DNA of 64,000 nucleotides from Candidatus Melainabacteria bacterium (GTDB lineage Bacteria; Cyanobacteriota; Vampirovibrionia; Obscuribacterales; Obscuribacteraceae): contig DAIDIP010000009.1 in assembly GCA_027451745.1 (NCBI GenBank), forward strand, positions 1 to 64,000. The letters run 5' to 3'. The notes beneath the pieces are model-generated. The model ran no database searches and was not told where the DNA came from. It saw nothing but the letters and a program-made list of their open reading frames with translations. The position numbers and the translations under genes are program-made. Position 1 is the stretch's first letter, and every line of letters begins with the position of its first letter. Shown piece by piece: positions 53,314-61,729 of the stretch.

Positions 53314-53344
53314 AATAGGAGAACCTGAATCAGGTCCTCCTATT
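53314..53344 (-). terminator. Hairpin between skp and lpxD
   Basis: AATAGGAG (53314-53321) pairs perfectly with CTCCTATT (53337-53344), and ACCT/AGGT continue the stem after one mismatch, leaving a 5-base loop. On the transcribed strand it is followed by GTTTATGT, not a full T-run, so it may be a partial terminator or processing site that lowers lpxD expression relative to skp. Confidence 0.5.
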
Positions 53345-53364
53345 TCTGAACCTGCAAATGTATT

Positions 53365-53880
53365 TTACTTAGTTGCAGCTTTAGCATTGGCTACTGAAGT
53401 GAGTCTTTTGATGACCCCCTCAGTTAAATCAGTTCCACCAACCAAAACAGCTTGCTTCATCAAAACAGTATCAACTTTTTTGGTAGCTGCTTCAGCTTTT
53501 ATAGCTCCATCAATCTCTGTTTCTAATTGACTTTCTAGCACTTGTGCCCTCGCTTGCACTTGCTTTACTTCAGCATCAATTTCATTTTGCAAGCGTTTTT
53601 GCAATCCTTCAAGCTCAGCCGGTGGCTTATGAGCAGCTTTTGATTCCTCATACTGCTTATTGCTATCTTCGATTAGCTTATGCACTTTATTTTCTTGGCG
53701 CTTAAGTTCCTCAGCTGCTTGCTGAGCTCTTGGATAACTAGTTACTACTTTGTCGCGGTCCACTAAGCCAATATTCAAATGTGTTGCTTGAGCAAACACC
53801 TGACCAACGCTAGCTGCCATTGCTGTGCTAAGTAATAGAACTAAATTACTTTTGTTCAAGTAAAGCTTTTTATTTTTCAA
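53365..53880 (-). CDS. OmpH/Skp-family periplasmic chaperone
   Basis: Protein of 171 residues of the Skp family, which holds unfolded outer-membrane proteins for the BAM complex. The signal peptide is LNKSNLVLLLSTAMAASVGQ with cleavage after VFAQA. The mature part starts LNIGLVDRDKVVTSYPRAQQ, the family's beginning, then a long helical hairpin (LKRQENKVHKLIEDSNKQYE...VQARAQVLESQLETEIDGAI). I place the start at the TTG at 53880, which has GGAG eight bases upstream; a TTG at 53895 is in frame. It lies between bamA and lpxD, as in proteobacteria. Confidence 0.85.
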   Translation of the reverse strand: MKNKKLYLNKSNLVLLLSTAMAASVGQVFAQATHLNIGLVDRDKVVTSYPRAQQAAEELKRQENKVHKLIEDSNKQYEESKAAHKPPAELEGLQKRLQNEIDAEVKQVQARAQVLESQLETEIDGAIKAEAATKKVDTVLMKQAVLVGGTDLTEGVIKRLTSVANAKAATK

Positions 53881-54059
53881 TTTCTCAATCTCCAACCCAT
53901 TTTTGCGTTTGCTTCCAAATATTTACACTTGGAATAAAAACTACTTTGTGAAACCAAACTAAGGAACTAGCCTGTTAGCAGCTAATTTAGGCATAGTTTA
54001 CAACATCGCTAGACCATTTTACTACCATTATGTCCAATGACAAAACGCCTAGAAACTGA

Positions 54060-56123
54060 TTAGAACTTCTCACCAAAACCAACAGTCAGTCGCGGTGTGT
54101 AATGCCCCATAACAGAGCTTATCAAGGGAAAACCATAATCCAAACGAATCATCCCTAACATTGGGACTTTTAATCGCACACCTACACCAACCGCAGCTCC
54201 CAAATAAGAGCGGGAAAGCAAGCTATTCGTTAAGCTATTACCACTGACTTGACCAGCATCAAAAAAGAATACACCTTTTACATGCTGATCAATTACTTTG
54301 GCAACCTTTGAATCCATACTGCTCAAAAAGGGTAATCGTGTTCGTATTTCTGCTGTTGTCATAAGCATGGAAGTGCCTGTTCCTAAATCGGTAAAAGCAC
54401 GATAACCTCTTACTCCATTCCAACCACCCATATAATATTGAGCAAATTGCGGCATATTGCCAATAGAAGTGCCTCCTTGCAAATTAGTCGCCAAAGTCAT
54501 TGATTCATTGATTTTTATATATTTACTTGCGCTAGCACCCAATTTAGCAAAACTTGCCGAAGCTAATCCTAACGATGGACTTGTAGATACACGCAACAAA
54601 GTACCCTTAGTAGGATCAATTGCAGCATCTCTGGTGTCATAACTAACCGAGGGACTAACAGTAGCAAACACTCCCCCTTTTAATTGATTTTGTCTTACTC
54701 CATTAGCAATGTTATAGGCTTGAATAGGATTAGAAGTCAATCCAGTCGACATTGTTCGTCCAATCATTCCAGCCAAAATATTCTGACTATTAAAAAGATT
54801 AGCCACATCACGCAAAGATGTATCTTCACCAATGAATCCCAAATTGGCATTCAGATTATTACCCAAAGATTTTGTGAAGGTTACACTTGCCCCTAAAGTA
54901 CGCTGCATGGATTGTTGGATCATAAAACTACCCATATCTCGTCCAAAACCAGATACAGCCATAGTTGTGCCAGTGTTACCAATATTAGGCTTGACATAAT
55001 CAGCCTGTATTTGATACGTGCGCATATTTGGCACAAAGCCAACTCCACCATTACTCAATGTATTACTTAAGCTGCCAGCAAATCCAGTTCCAACTTGGGA
55101 ACTAAGAGAAAGTGACTCTCCTCTTCCACGAAAATTGTTATCAGAAACTGTAAATGAACCAAATGGTCCAGCTAAAGTATCTATGCCACCGCCAAGTCCA
55201 AGCGATCCAGATCTTCTTTCATCCACTTCCACTTTTAAGACATATTTATCTGGATTATCAGGTGAGGGAACTAGAGAACGACGCACGTCTTGAAAATATC
55301 CATTAGCAAAAAGCTTACGCAAATCACTAGTTAACACACGCTCGTTATAAACAGCACCGGGTTTCTGTTTTATAGCTTGTCTAATAATAAAATCTTTTGT
55401 TTTTTTATTGCCTGCTATTTCAATCTTTTCGATTTCGCCTTCATTAATAGTCAGACCTATGGTGCCATCAGGATCATTTCGTACATCTGTTACCCGCGCT
55501 AATACATAACCCTTTTCATGATAACTTTGCTCCACCTTATCGATTGCCGACGAGAGAGCATTTAGATTCTGCGGCTTACCTAATTGTTCAGTGAATATTT
55601 TGTTTATCTCTTGGCTATCAAATACTCTATTTCCAGTAAAAGCGAATTGTGTAATTGGTGCATTTTCTTGCACTCGTATTTTCAGCAATACACCACTACC
55701 GTTGAGTTCTGGCACTACCTGCAAATTACGTTCGTCAAAATAACCAAGACCGTTAATTGCTTTTAAATCTTGCATTACAGTATCGCGATTAAATTTGTCA
55801 CCAGCTCTAGTTTTAATGACATGCATAATGTCTTCAGAAGGCACAAGTCTATTGCCTTCGATTTTTATATTGTCAACAATTAATGAACTTTCAGAATTTT
55901 GTTTGACAGCATTGAGTATGGGCATTGTGGTCGACAGCTCACTCGACGCTCTCTGGTCTGCCGGCTGTGCTTGTTCTTTTACCAATTGCGGTTCATTCTT
56001 TTGAGCGTCTGTTGAAGCGACAGCTTGACATGCAGCATTATTTGTCAACAGGCTAGCGCTCACCGCAAACAGAACGCAATTACGTACTGTCTTTCTCTTG
56101 CAGTTTGTATATACTTGCTTCAA
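54060..56123 (-). CDS. bamA: Outer-membrane assembly protein BamA (Omp85)
   Basis: Core insertase for outer-membrane proteins, 687 residues. A signal sequence (RNCVLFAVSASLLTNNAACQ) precedes about three POTRA domains (for example SLIVDNIKIEGNRLVPSEDI, ITQFAFTGNRVFDSQEINKI, EIEKIEIAGNKKTKDFIIRQ), then a beta-barrel with GLGGGIDTLAGPFGSFTVSD and the conserved GGWNGVRGYRAFTD region and a C-terminal GMIRLDYGFPL followed by the last strand ending in F. Three POTRAs, rather than five, is like the cyanobacterial type. The start is TTG at 56123, with GGAG six bases upstream. Confidence 0.93.
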   Translation of the reverse strand: MKQVYTNCKRKTVRNCVLFAVSASLLTNNAACQAVASTDAQKNEPQLVKEQAQPADQRASSELSTTMPILNAVKQNSESSLIVDNIKIEGNRLVPSEDIMHVIKTRAGDKFNRDTVMQDLKAINGLGYFDERNLQVVPELNGSGVLLKIRVQENAPITQFAFTGNRVFDSQEINKIFTEQLGKPQNLNALSSAIDKVEQSYHEKGYVLARVTDVRNDPDGTIGLTINEGEIEKIEIAGNKKTKDFIIRQAIKQKPGAVYNERVLTSDLRKLFANGYFQDVRRSLVPSPDNPDKYVLKVEVDERRSGSLGLGGGIDTLAGPFGSFTVSDNNFRGRGESLSLSSQVGTGFAGSLSNTLSNGGVGFVPNMRTYQIQADYVKPNIGNTGTTMAVSGFGRDMGSFMIQQSMQRTLGASVTFTKSLGNNLNANLGFIGEDTSLRDVANLFNSQNILAGMIGRTMSTGLTSNPIQAYNIANGVRQNQLKGGVFATVSPSVSYDTRDAAIDPTKGTLLRVSTSPSLGLASASFAKLGASASKYIKINESMTLATNLQGGTSIGNMPQFAQYYMGGWNGVRGYRAFTDLGTGTSMLMTTAEIRTRLPFLSSMDSKVAKVIDQHVKGVFFFDAGQVSGNSLTNSLLSRSYLGAAVGVGVRLKVPMLGMIRLDYGFPLISSVMGHYTPRLTVGFGEKF

Positions 56124-56150
56124 TATCTTCTCCGCTTGCCAGGAGTTTAT

Positions 56151-56176
56151 CTTAGCATGATTTTAATCATGCCAAG
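56151..56176. promoter_or_regulatory. 26-bp imperfect palindrome between bamA and tmk
   Basis: CTTAGCATGATT (56151-56162) and AATCATGCCAAG (56165-56176) are inverted arms with one mismatch around a TT centre. It lies 28 bases upstream of the bamA start, and about 70 before tmk. No T-run follows on either strand, so an operator is more likely than a terminator. Confidence 0.45.
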
Positions 56177-56245
56177 AGAAAGCTTTTTACTTTAATAACT
56201 TGCTTTAATAAGTAATAGATTAGCCACACAATAAGGAGTCATTCT

Positions 56246-56923
56246 TTGTCCGCCAACACGTATTTGAGCAGCTCCAATCAAGAAAAAAAACATCCTGGCA
56301 TATTCATTACCTTAGAAGGCCCTGATGGGGCAGGCAAAACCACACAATTACGTATAATTTCAAAAGAGTTAGATGCGATAAACTGCCAACATATTATTAC
56401 ACGGGATCCCGGCGGCACTGCAGCAGGCAAACAAATTAGACGCATTCTTCTCAATAGTAATTTTCCACTTTCTACAACAGCAGAGTTATTGCTTTATCAA
56501 GCTGATAGAGCACAAAACGTTTCTGAAATTATTCGTCCAGCCCTAGAAAAAGGTCTTATTGTTTTCTGTGATCGATACATTGACTCAACGATTGCCTATC
56601 AAGGCTATGGTAGGGGACTTTGCCTAAAAACAATTGAGACTTTAAATAAAATATCTACAGGTGGACTAAAACCATCTCTAACTCTTTTGTTTGACCTAGA
56701 CAGTGAAGCTGGACTATCACGCCTGCATCCAGGCAATTATGATCGCCTCGAACGAGAAGCCTTAGACTTTCATAAAAAAGTAAGAGACGGTTATCTCACT
56801 TTAGCTAAAAATGAACCTGAACGTTTTTGCATTATTGATGCAAGCGCACCACTTACAAATGTTCAGAGTGCTTTTCGCAAAGCTCTCAATGAAAGACTAA
56901 GTATAAACTTACCAGATGTTTAA
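56246..56923 (+). CDS. tmk: Thymidylate kinase
   Basis: dTMP kinase of 225 residues. The P-loop is ITLEGPDGAGKTTQLRIIS, the DRX motif is FCDRYIDSTIAYQGYGRG, and TRDPGGTAAGKQIRRILL carries the family's Arg-rich segment. The LID region contains LHPGNYDRLEREALDFHKKV. A non-ATG start (TTG at 56246) is used, with AAGGAG eight bases upstream. An N-terminal extension of about 14 residues (ANTYLSSSNQEKKHP) precedes the core. It is divergent from bamA. Confidence 0.95.
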   Translation: MSANTYLSSSNQEKKHPGIFITLEGPDGAGKTTQLRIISKELDAINCQHIITRDPGGTAAGKQIRRILLNSNFPLSTTAELLLYQADRAQNVSEIIRPALEKGLIVFCDRYIDSTIAYQGYGRGLCLKTIETLNKISTGGLKPSLTLLFDLDSEAGLSRLHPGNYDRLEREALDFHKKVRDGYLTLAKNEPERFCIIDASAPLTNVQSAFRKALNERLSINLPDV

Positions 56924-56930
56924 TGAAACT

Positions 56931-57692
56931 CTATGGCTTAACTCTATGAGCAACTTCAGCACTGAGCCCTTCCACATCTCTTCTTATTTCGGCTTCCTGA
57001 TCTGGATCCAATGCCCCACCAGATTCATAAGCGAGTGATTTTTCTTTGCTCAATAAATCATTTGCTCTTAAACGCAAACTCTGATAGTCGGAAGAACTGA
57101 TCTTCCCCTTTTCTTTGGCTTTATCTAAATAACTGTCCATATCAGAAATTATCGTACTTACAGGCGGTAGCGTCTGTCTTGATGTATTGCTATTTGAATC
57201 TACTGTGTAAATTGGATAGCTATTATAAGCATAACCAGCAACCCAGGGATAATAAAAACCCGATGGCCCACGCCAAAATTGATATGGGGCTCCGCCAACG
57301 TTAATGCCATAATAACCGCCTGAAACTAGCTGTGGTATGCCATATACGGGAATCCCAACACCACCAATATTGTAATGGCCCATGTAGTTCGAATATGGAT
57401 AAGCACCGTATACGGCACCACTAAGATTATTATAGTAATTATTGTAGGGATTGTACTGGTTATAGTAGGGATTAGCATAAGGTGTTGGGGCACCATATTG
57501 AACAATGCCAGGATTATATGAATAACCACCACAAGTAGGTGCAGATCCACGAACAGGTACACCAGGAGATTGTGCTACAAGTAAATTGTCCGACATAGAA
57601 GCGTGAGCACAAGCTTGACTTCCGTCAATTAACAATAAAATCAAGGACACTATAAAAATTGACTTGTTTCCATTTAAAAACATTATTTTCAT
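56931..57692 (-). CDS. Secreted Tyr/Asn/Gly-rich protein, hypothetical
   Basis: Exported protein of 253 residues, unrecognised. Signal peptide KSIFIVSLILLLIDGSQA is followed by a central low-complexity region rich in Tyr, Asn, Pro and Gly (NPYYNQYNPYNNYYN, GHYNIGGVGIPVYG), which suggests an exposed flexible or adhesive segment. The C-terminal 85 residues look folded and helical (IISDMDSYLDKAKEKGKISS, YQSLRLRANDLLSKEKSLAY, RRDVEGLSAEVAHRV). Similar Tyr/Gly-rich tails occur in the 19.9-21.2 kb protein. It is convergent with tmk by seven bases. Confidence 0.6.
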   Translation of the reverse strand: MKIMFLNGNKSIFIVSLILLLIDGSQACAHASMSDNLLVAQSPGVPVRGSAPTCGGYSYNPGIVQYGAPTPYANPYYNQYNPYNNYYNNLSGAVYGAYPYSNYMGHYNIGGVGIPVYGIPQLVSGGYYGINVGGAPYQFWRGPSGFYYPWVAGYAYNSYPIYTVDSNSNTSRQTLPPVSTIISDMDSYLDKAKEKGKISSSDYQSLRLRANDLLSKEKSLAYESGGALDPDQEAEIRRDVEGLSAEVAHRVKP

Positions 57693-57702
57693 TTGTTTAG
57701 CC

Positions 57703-58101
57703 TTATGTCTTATTATTTGAAATTACTTCTTTTCGCTTAATTATAGAGTTATTTATTTCTTCAAATACCAAATGTACCGAAATAAGACTCCAAAAGCCCA
57801 ATAAGCCAATAGAGTTAAAGCTAAATACACCAGCATTTGGCAAGCGGTGATTAACAACTAGAGATATCGTGCCTGGTATAGCAAAAAGCAAACAGAAAAT
57901 AACAATACGCTTAGCTACCCTTTGAACCGACTGAGAGTAAGAATGTTCTTTGCTTGATAGATAAACACTAATGAGAGCCAGAATGGCTGCCATAATCATG
58001 CCATGAATAGCAAAATCGAATAACATATGACAAACAACGGCCTCTAATGCCTTTTTGATTAGCGCAATTGTTTCATGAAGATTGAAACTACTGGTTTCCA
58101 C
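57703..58101 (-). CDS. Small membrane protein, hypothetical
   Basis: Unrecognised membrane protein with about three helices (AIHGMIMAAILALISVYLSS, IVIFCLLFAIPGTISLVVNH, FNSIGLLGFWSLISVHLVFE). An open frame runs to 58251, but its beginning lies over the divergent gene and does not look like coding sequence. I therefore start it at GTG 58101, with AAGTGG upstream (about 132 residues), or perhaps ATG 58026. Ten bases separate it from the secreted protein gene downstream. Function unknown. Confidence 0.5.
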   Translation of the reverse strand: METSSFNLHETIALIKKALEAVVCHMLFDFAIHGMIMAAILALISVYLSSKEHSYSQSVQRVAKRIVIFCLLFAIPGTISLVVNHRLPNAGVFSFNSIGLLGFWSLISVHLVFEEINNSIIKRKEVISNNKT

Positions 58102-58138
58102 TGAAATACCACTTCTAACGTACTTGGGGGGTCCTTTA

Positions 58139-58645
58139 ATGATCAAAAATAATATCAAAGGAATAGCATTACTTTTGACATTGATAAGTAGCTTTGCTTG
58201 CCTATCTAATATCAATTGTCTCGTAAAGGCAGCTGAAAAATTAAATCGCAATCAATTGATGCTACTCAATTTAAAAACCGCACCAGAATCAGCCGGTTTT
58301 TATATAGTAAATTCATATCATACAAGTAAAGAAATTTCCCAAAATATTGATCGAGCGCTTAATCAGGTAACAGCGGTAGACAAAACCTATGCCAAATATA
58401 GACGCCGTCCAGATGATAGATTTCTTCAAAGTACTTGTTTGAAACTCACTCTAGCAAAACAAACCGCTCAAGACTTAGAACAACAGTTGCAAGATGCTTT
58501 TGCCGAACTCAAAAGCAATGTAGACGAGAGCCTGATAACGGACGAACGTTTTCCAGCAAGTAAAGAAGAAAAATCTAAAGGAAAGTCTAATATCAAAGAC
58601 AACAAAAAGAAATCAAAACTACCTTTCGCAAGCCATTATTTCTAA
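58139..58645 (+). CDS. Exported helical protein, hypothetical
   Basis: Unrecognised 168-residue protein. Signal peptide (KGIALLLTLISSFACLSNINC; the Cys after it could be a lipoprotein site, but the lipobox is weak) is followed by a mostly helical domain (LNRNQLMLLNLKTAPES, TCLKLTLAKQTAQDLEQQLQ) and a Lys/Ser-rich tail (KSKGKSNIKDNKKKSK). GGGGGG lies before the ATG at 58139. It is divergent from the membrane protein gene and overlaps its possible upstream extension. It precedes the lemA remnant. Confidence 0.55.
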   Translation: MIKNNIKGIALLLTLISSFACLSNINCLVKAAEKLNRNQLMLLNLKTAPESAGFYIVNSYHTSKEISQNIDRALNQVTAVDKTYAKYRRRPDDRFLQSTCLKLTLAKQTAQDLEQQLQDAFAELKSNVDESLITDERFPASKEEKSKGKSNIKDNKKKSKLPFASHYF

Positions 58646-58744
58646 AGTTACTTTCACCAACTTCTTTTCCTAGTCAGCCGCACTTGACAGCAGAGATCAC
58701 AAACAACTTTCTTTTGTTTTCAACAATGCTCACCAAGAACCACC

Positions 58745-59068
58745 ACTGCCACCAAAGGTTCGCCAGAATCTGTTGCTCAAAACGAAAATGTTCTAAGTGG
58801 TGCTCTTCGCCAACTTTTTGCTTTAAGCGAAAATTATCCACAATTAAAAGCCAATGAAAATTTCATTCAATTACAAAATGATTTAAATGAAACTGAAAAT
58901 CGTATTTCTCAAGCACATCGTTTTTACAATGCAAACGTTCGCGAATTAAATACAACTGTAGAATCATTTCCTTCATCAATAATTGCTTCTTCTACCGGTT
59001 TTAAATCAGCACAATATTTTGAAATTGATGATAATGCAGCTCGTAATCCTGTGTCCGTAAAATTTTAG
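58745..59068 (+). pseudogene. LemA family remnant (C-terminal part)
   Basis: An open stretch without start codon ending in TAG at 59066-59068 encodes the C-terminal half of a LemA protein. The pattern is ENVLSGALRQLFALSENYPQ, LKANENFIQLQNDLNETENR, FYNANVRELNTTVESFPSS, then a shortened hydrophobic end (GFKSAQYFEIDDNA). The N-terminal membrane helix and YNxLV...PNLV part of normal LemA (about 80-100 residues) is missing, and in-frame TGA lies upstream near 58685. The preserved part still fits the family well, so loss appears recent. The remaining sequence to 59221 contains nothing recognisable. Confidence 0.75.
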
Positions 59069-59308
59069 CTACTCACCAGATCTTTCATTTTCATTACTTG
59101 TTTTGATACTCAGTCTCAGAGAATTGATTGTTAATATTCACAATTTCTCCACATAAAAGCAGTCTAATTAAACAGTTGCTATAATTACAAGCTTAGTACT
59201 TAGAACCATATATAAGTAATTATGATTATAAACTTGCATCGTTTAGTGTTAGTAAGATCTACTCAGCGACACCGGCATTTTCAAATTATCTGTATTGCCT
59301 TAAACAAT

Positions 59309-61540
59309 ATGCGTCTTGTCACCATATTTAGTATCCTAGCTTTGACATTATTGGCATCGTTTAGCCTAGAGTGCATTGCCGAAACTACTACCAAATTAAA
59401 TGCAGAAGTTTCCTCCTCAGCTAAATTGCAAGGTGAAAAGCCAATACCTGCAGCAATACAGGAAACAAAACTCTATGGAAAAGTAGATATTCTTCGATCT
59501 ACTTGTGCTGAAGTTGGCATAACTTTATCATCTCAAACCCTGCCTGCTACAGTTGAAAAAGTTCAGTTCGGCTCACCAGCTTATGATGCCAATATCGGCG
59601 AAAACGACAAGGTGCTTTCTGCTGAAATTAAAGACAATAAGTTTTGTCTATCCATTGATAGAAACGGACAAAAATATTTAGCTGAAATCAATTTATCTCC
59701 AGAATTCACTGGCACAGTTAAGAACGGTGTTTTGCCTGGTAGCGTTCAACAAACAGCCCTGCCGGGCAGCGTTCAACAAACAGTTTTACCTGGAGGTTTG
59801 CAGCAAACATTATTACAAGGAGCGGCTAATAAATCTGGTAATACTATTGATGGTATTGGTGGACCAGGTGGCGCTGGAGAAATTGGTGTGTCTGGATATA
59901 CTGGAGTAGCACCAGGAAGGCATGAAATAGCCGGTGGTGCTGGGGGGCACGGCGAATTGTTGGACGGTCCTGACGGTGCCCAAGGATTTGACGTACCTGA
60001 TAGAGCTTGGGTCACAAGGCGCGGACCTTCCGGGCACAACGGAATAGATGGTAGGCCGGGGGAATTGGACACCTCTGATGAAGGACAGGGGGACGGATCT
60101 AGAGGGCTCGGGGGACATGGTGGACTCGGTGGACATGGAGGCCTCGGAGGGCTCGGAGGACACCCAGGCCGCTGGGGACGCGGAGATGAAGTTAGAGAAG
60201 CGTGTTCAGGTGGACTAGGTGCTAGTGGTGGGTTCGGCATGCCTGGTGGTCTAGGCGGTGCTGGTATCAATGGTTTGTTTGACGGTATGTTTTATCGTCA
60301 TGAACTGTACGGCCCCGATTGTTTATTATCATCCATGCCTGATTTTATTGAAACAATAGAAGATGGACAAAGCAAAATACCATCGGACAACAAAACCAAT
60401 CTGTCACATGGCGTTAACTCGGAAAGATTAACGTCTTTCGAAAAATCTCTTCCCCCTTTGAAAATCACAATTCTATTGGGTGGTAGTTATATAAACAACT
60501 CATTCAACGGTAAAATTCCAATTTACGACATTATGATGCTATTTGCAGATACTTTAGCTAAATCCGCTAATGAATATCATTTTCCTGCAGGCATGCGCAA
60601 AGCTTTAATCGTAATTGACAAGCAGCCATACCGGACAAATGAACATATTACCGGGTCTTTTAATGGTAATAGTGCAAAATCTTTTTTTGCCACCACTAAA
60701 CCATACATACTGCCTGGTAAAAGTGATCAGGCTAAAATCCCTCTTGACGCAGACATCGATCAACATAAAATTACACTTGCCCCACTAACTATACGCATCG
60801 ATCAGGGTGGCTGTAACCTCAATAATTCATTTAACACTGGCAAAGAACCTAGTTGCCTGAAAGTATTCCACTTGAATTCAGCTCCAAAAGCTTTTTTCGA
60901 TGTGAATATTCATGAACCTGGACCGTTAACTGATATACCAAACAGTAAATTAAGGCCAACACTTATTCAATATAATAATGATACACAGTGCAGTGGTGAT
61001 TGCTTCGATTGCAGATTCCCCACCTTTGAAGATTATTGTTCATTATACGGAACAACTCTTTCAAATACACACTTGTTATTTCCTGATATAAGGCATCTTT
61101 ATTGCACTCTTGAAAATGATTACGGTGACAGAATGCAAAACAAAATAAAAGAAGAGCGCCAACGACTGATCAATGAATGGGCTCAAATTAAAGGACACTA
61201 TTCGATGCAATCATTTCAAAGGACTATTGCTGAGGACCGTCACCAGATAGCTGTCAATTGGAATACCCTCAGAAAACAAAGCGATATATTTGGCTTTGGA
61301 CAAGTACAGTCAGTGCCTGCTAATAAAATTTCAGCATTCCATCGTCCAGTTATTGTAAGAATAAGTCTTGGTGGATCAACAATAAATCAATCTTTTAATA
61401 GAAATGGCAGCCTGACAATATTAGTAAATAAATTTCTAGATAGATTAGCTCAGGAAGTCAAACCATCTATTCTTACTGGCTTGGATCATATGGTTTTCCG
61501 CATGGAAGGATCCTATTTTGAAAATTCATTCAATGACTAA
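59309..61540 (+). CDS. Secreted Gly-rich protein with GG-x(3)-N-x-SFN repeats
   Basis: Unrecognised exported protein, 743 residues from the ATG at 59309, where a signal peptide begins (MRLVTIFSILALTLLASFSL); an in-frame ATG at 59222 is possible. Domains in order: a short PDZ-like region (VEKVQFGSPAYDANIGENDK), three tandem LPGSVQQT repeats, a Gly-rich collagen-like stretch of about 140 residues (GLGGHGGLGGHGGLGG), then a long C-terminal part. That part holds four copies of a beta-strand followed by GGSxINxSFN: near 60475, 60803, 61367 and 61503, the last ending the protein. It appears to be a lineage-specific surface or matrix protein. Function unknown. Confidence 0.65.
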   Translation: MRLVTIFSILALTLLASFSLECIAETTTKLNAEVSSSAKLQGEKPIPAAIQETKLYGKVDILRSTCAEVGITLSSQTLPATVEKVQFGSPAYDANIGENDKVLSAEIKDNKFCLSIDRNGQKYLAEINLSPEFTGTVKNGVLPGSVQQTALPGSVQQTVLPGGLQQTLLQGAANKSGNTIDGIGGPGGAGEIGVSGYTGVAPGRHEIAGGAGGHGELLDGPDGAQGFDVPDRAWVTRRGPSGHNGIDGRPGELDTSDEGQGDGSRGLGGHGGLGGHGGLGGLGGHPGRWGRGDEVREACSGGLGASGGFGMPGGLGGAGINGLFDGMFYRHELYGPDCLLSSMPDFIETIEDGQSKIPSDNKTNLSHGVNSERLTSFEKSLPPLKITILLGGSYINNSFNGKIPIYDIMMLFADTLAKSANEYHFPAGMRKALIVIDKQPYRTNEHITGSFNGNSAKSFFATTKPYILPGKSDQAKIPLDADIDQHKITLAPLTIRIDQGGCNLNNSFNTGKEPSCLKVFHLNSAPKAFFDVNIHEPGPLTDIPNSKLRPTLIQYNNDTQCSGDCFDCRFPTFEDYCSLYGTTLSNTHLLFPDIRHLYCTLENDYGDRMQNKIKEERQRLINEWAQIKGHYSMQSFQRTIAEDRHQIAVNWNTLRKQSDIFGFGQVQSVPANKISAFHRPVIVRISLGGSTINQSFNRNGSLTILVNKFLDRLAQEVKPSILTGLDHMVFRMEGSYFENSFND
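59732..59812 (+). repeat. Three tandem 27-base repeats (LPGxxQQTx)
   Basis: Units at 59732-59758, 59759-59785 and 59786-59812 encode LPGSVQQTA, LPGSVQQTV and LPGGLQQTL. The first two differ by a few bases, the third more. They join the PDZ-like region to the Gly-rich segment. Confidence 0.85.
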
Positions 61541-61729
61541 AACACTCACCAAACAACGCAGTATAAGCTAAGTTTCAACTATCTTCTAAAGCGTTCATCG
61601 ATGCAGTTTTGCCAATCTTATCTAGCCTGAGCATATACACAAGCTAAATCACTTCCAGTAAATCTTTTTGTTGGATTACTTTCATTGAACAAAACTGGAT
61701 CGCTGCAAGCTCTTTCAGACTTAAAATTA

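Noticed and set aside
57326-57562. Ile/Val-rich frame inside the Tyr-rich protein gene
   Set aside because: An alternate frame of Tyr/Asn codons; it looks hydrophobic only because of codon composition.
59773-60270. Long Pro-rich reading frames opposite the Gly-rich region
   Set aside because: They are the antisense of Gly-rich codons (GGN reads as NCC). They have no ribosome site, and the forward frame has a signal peptide and motif structure.
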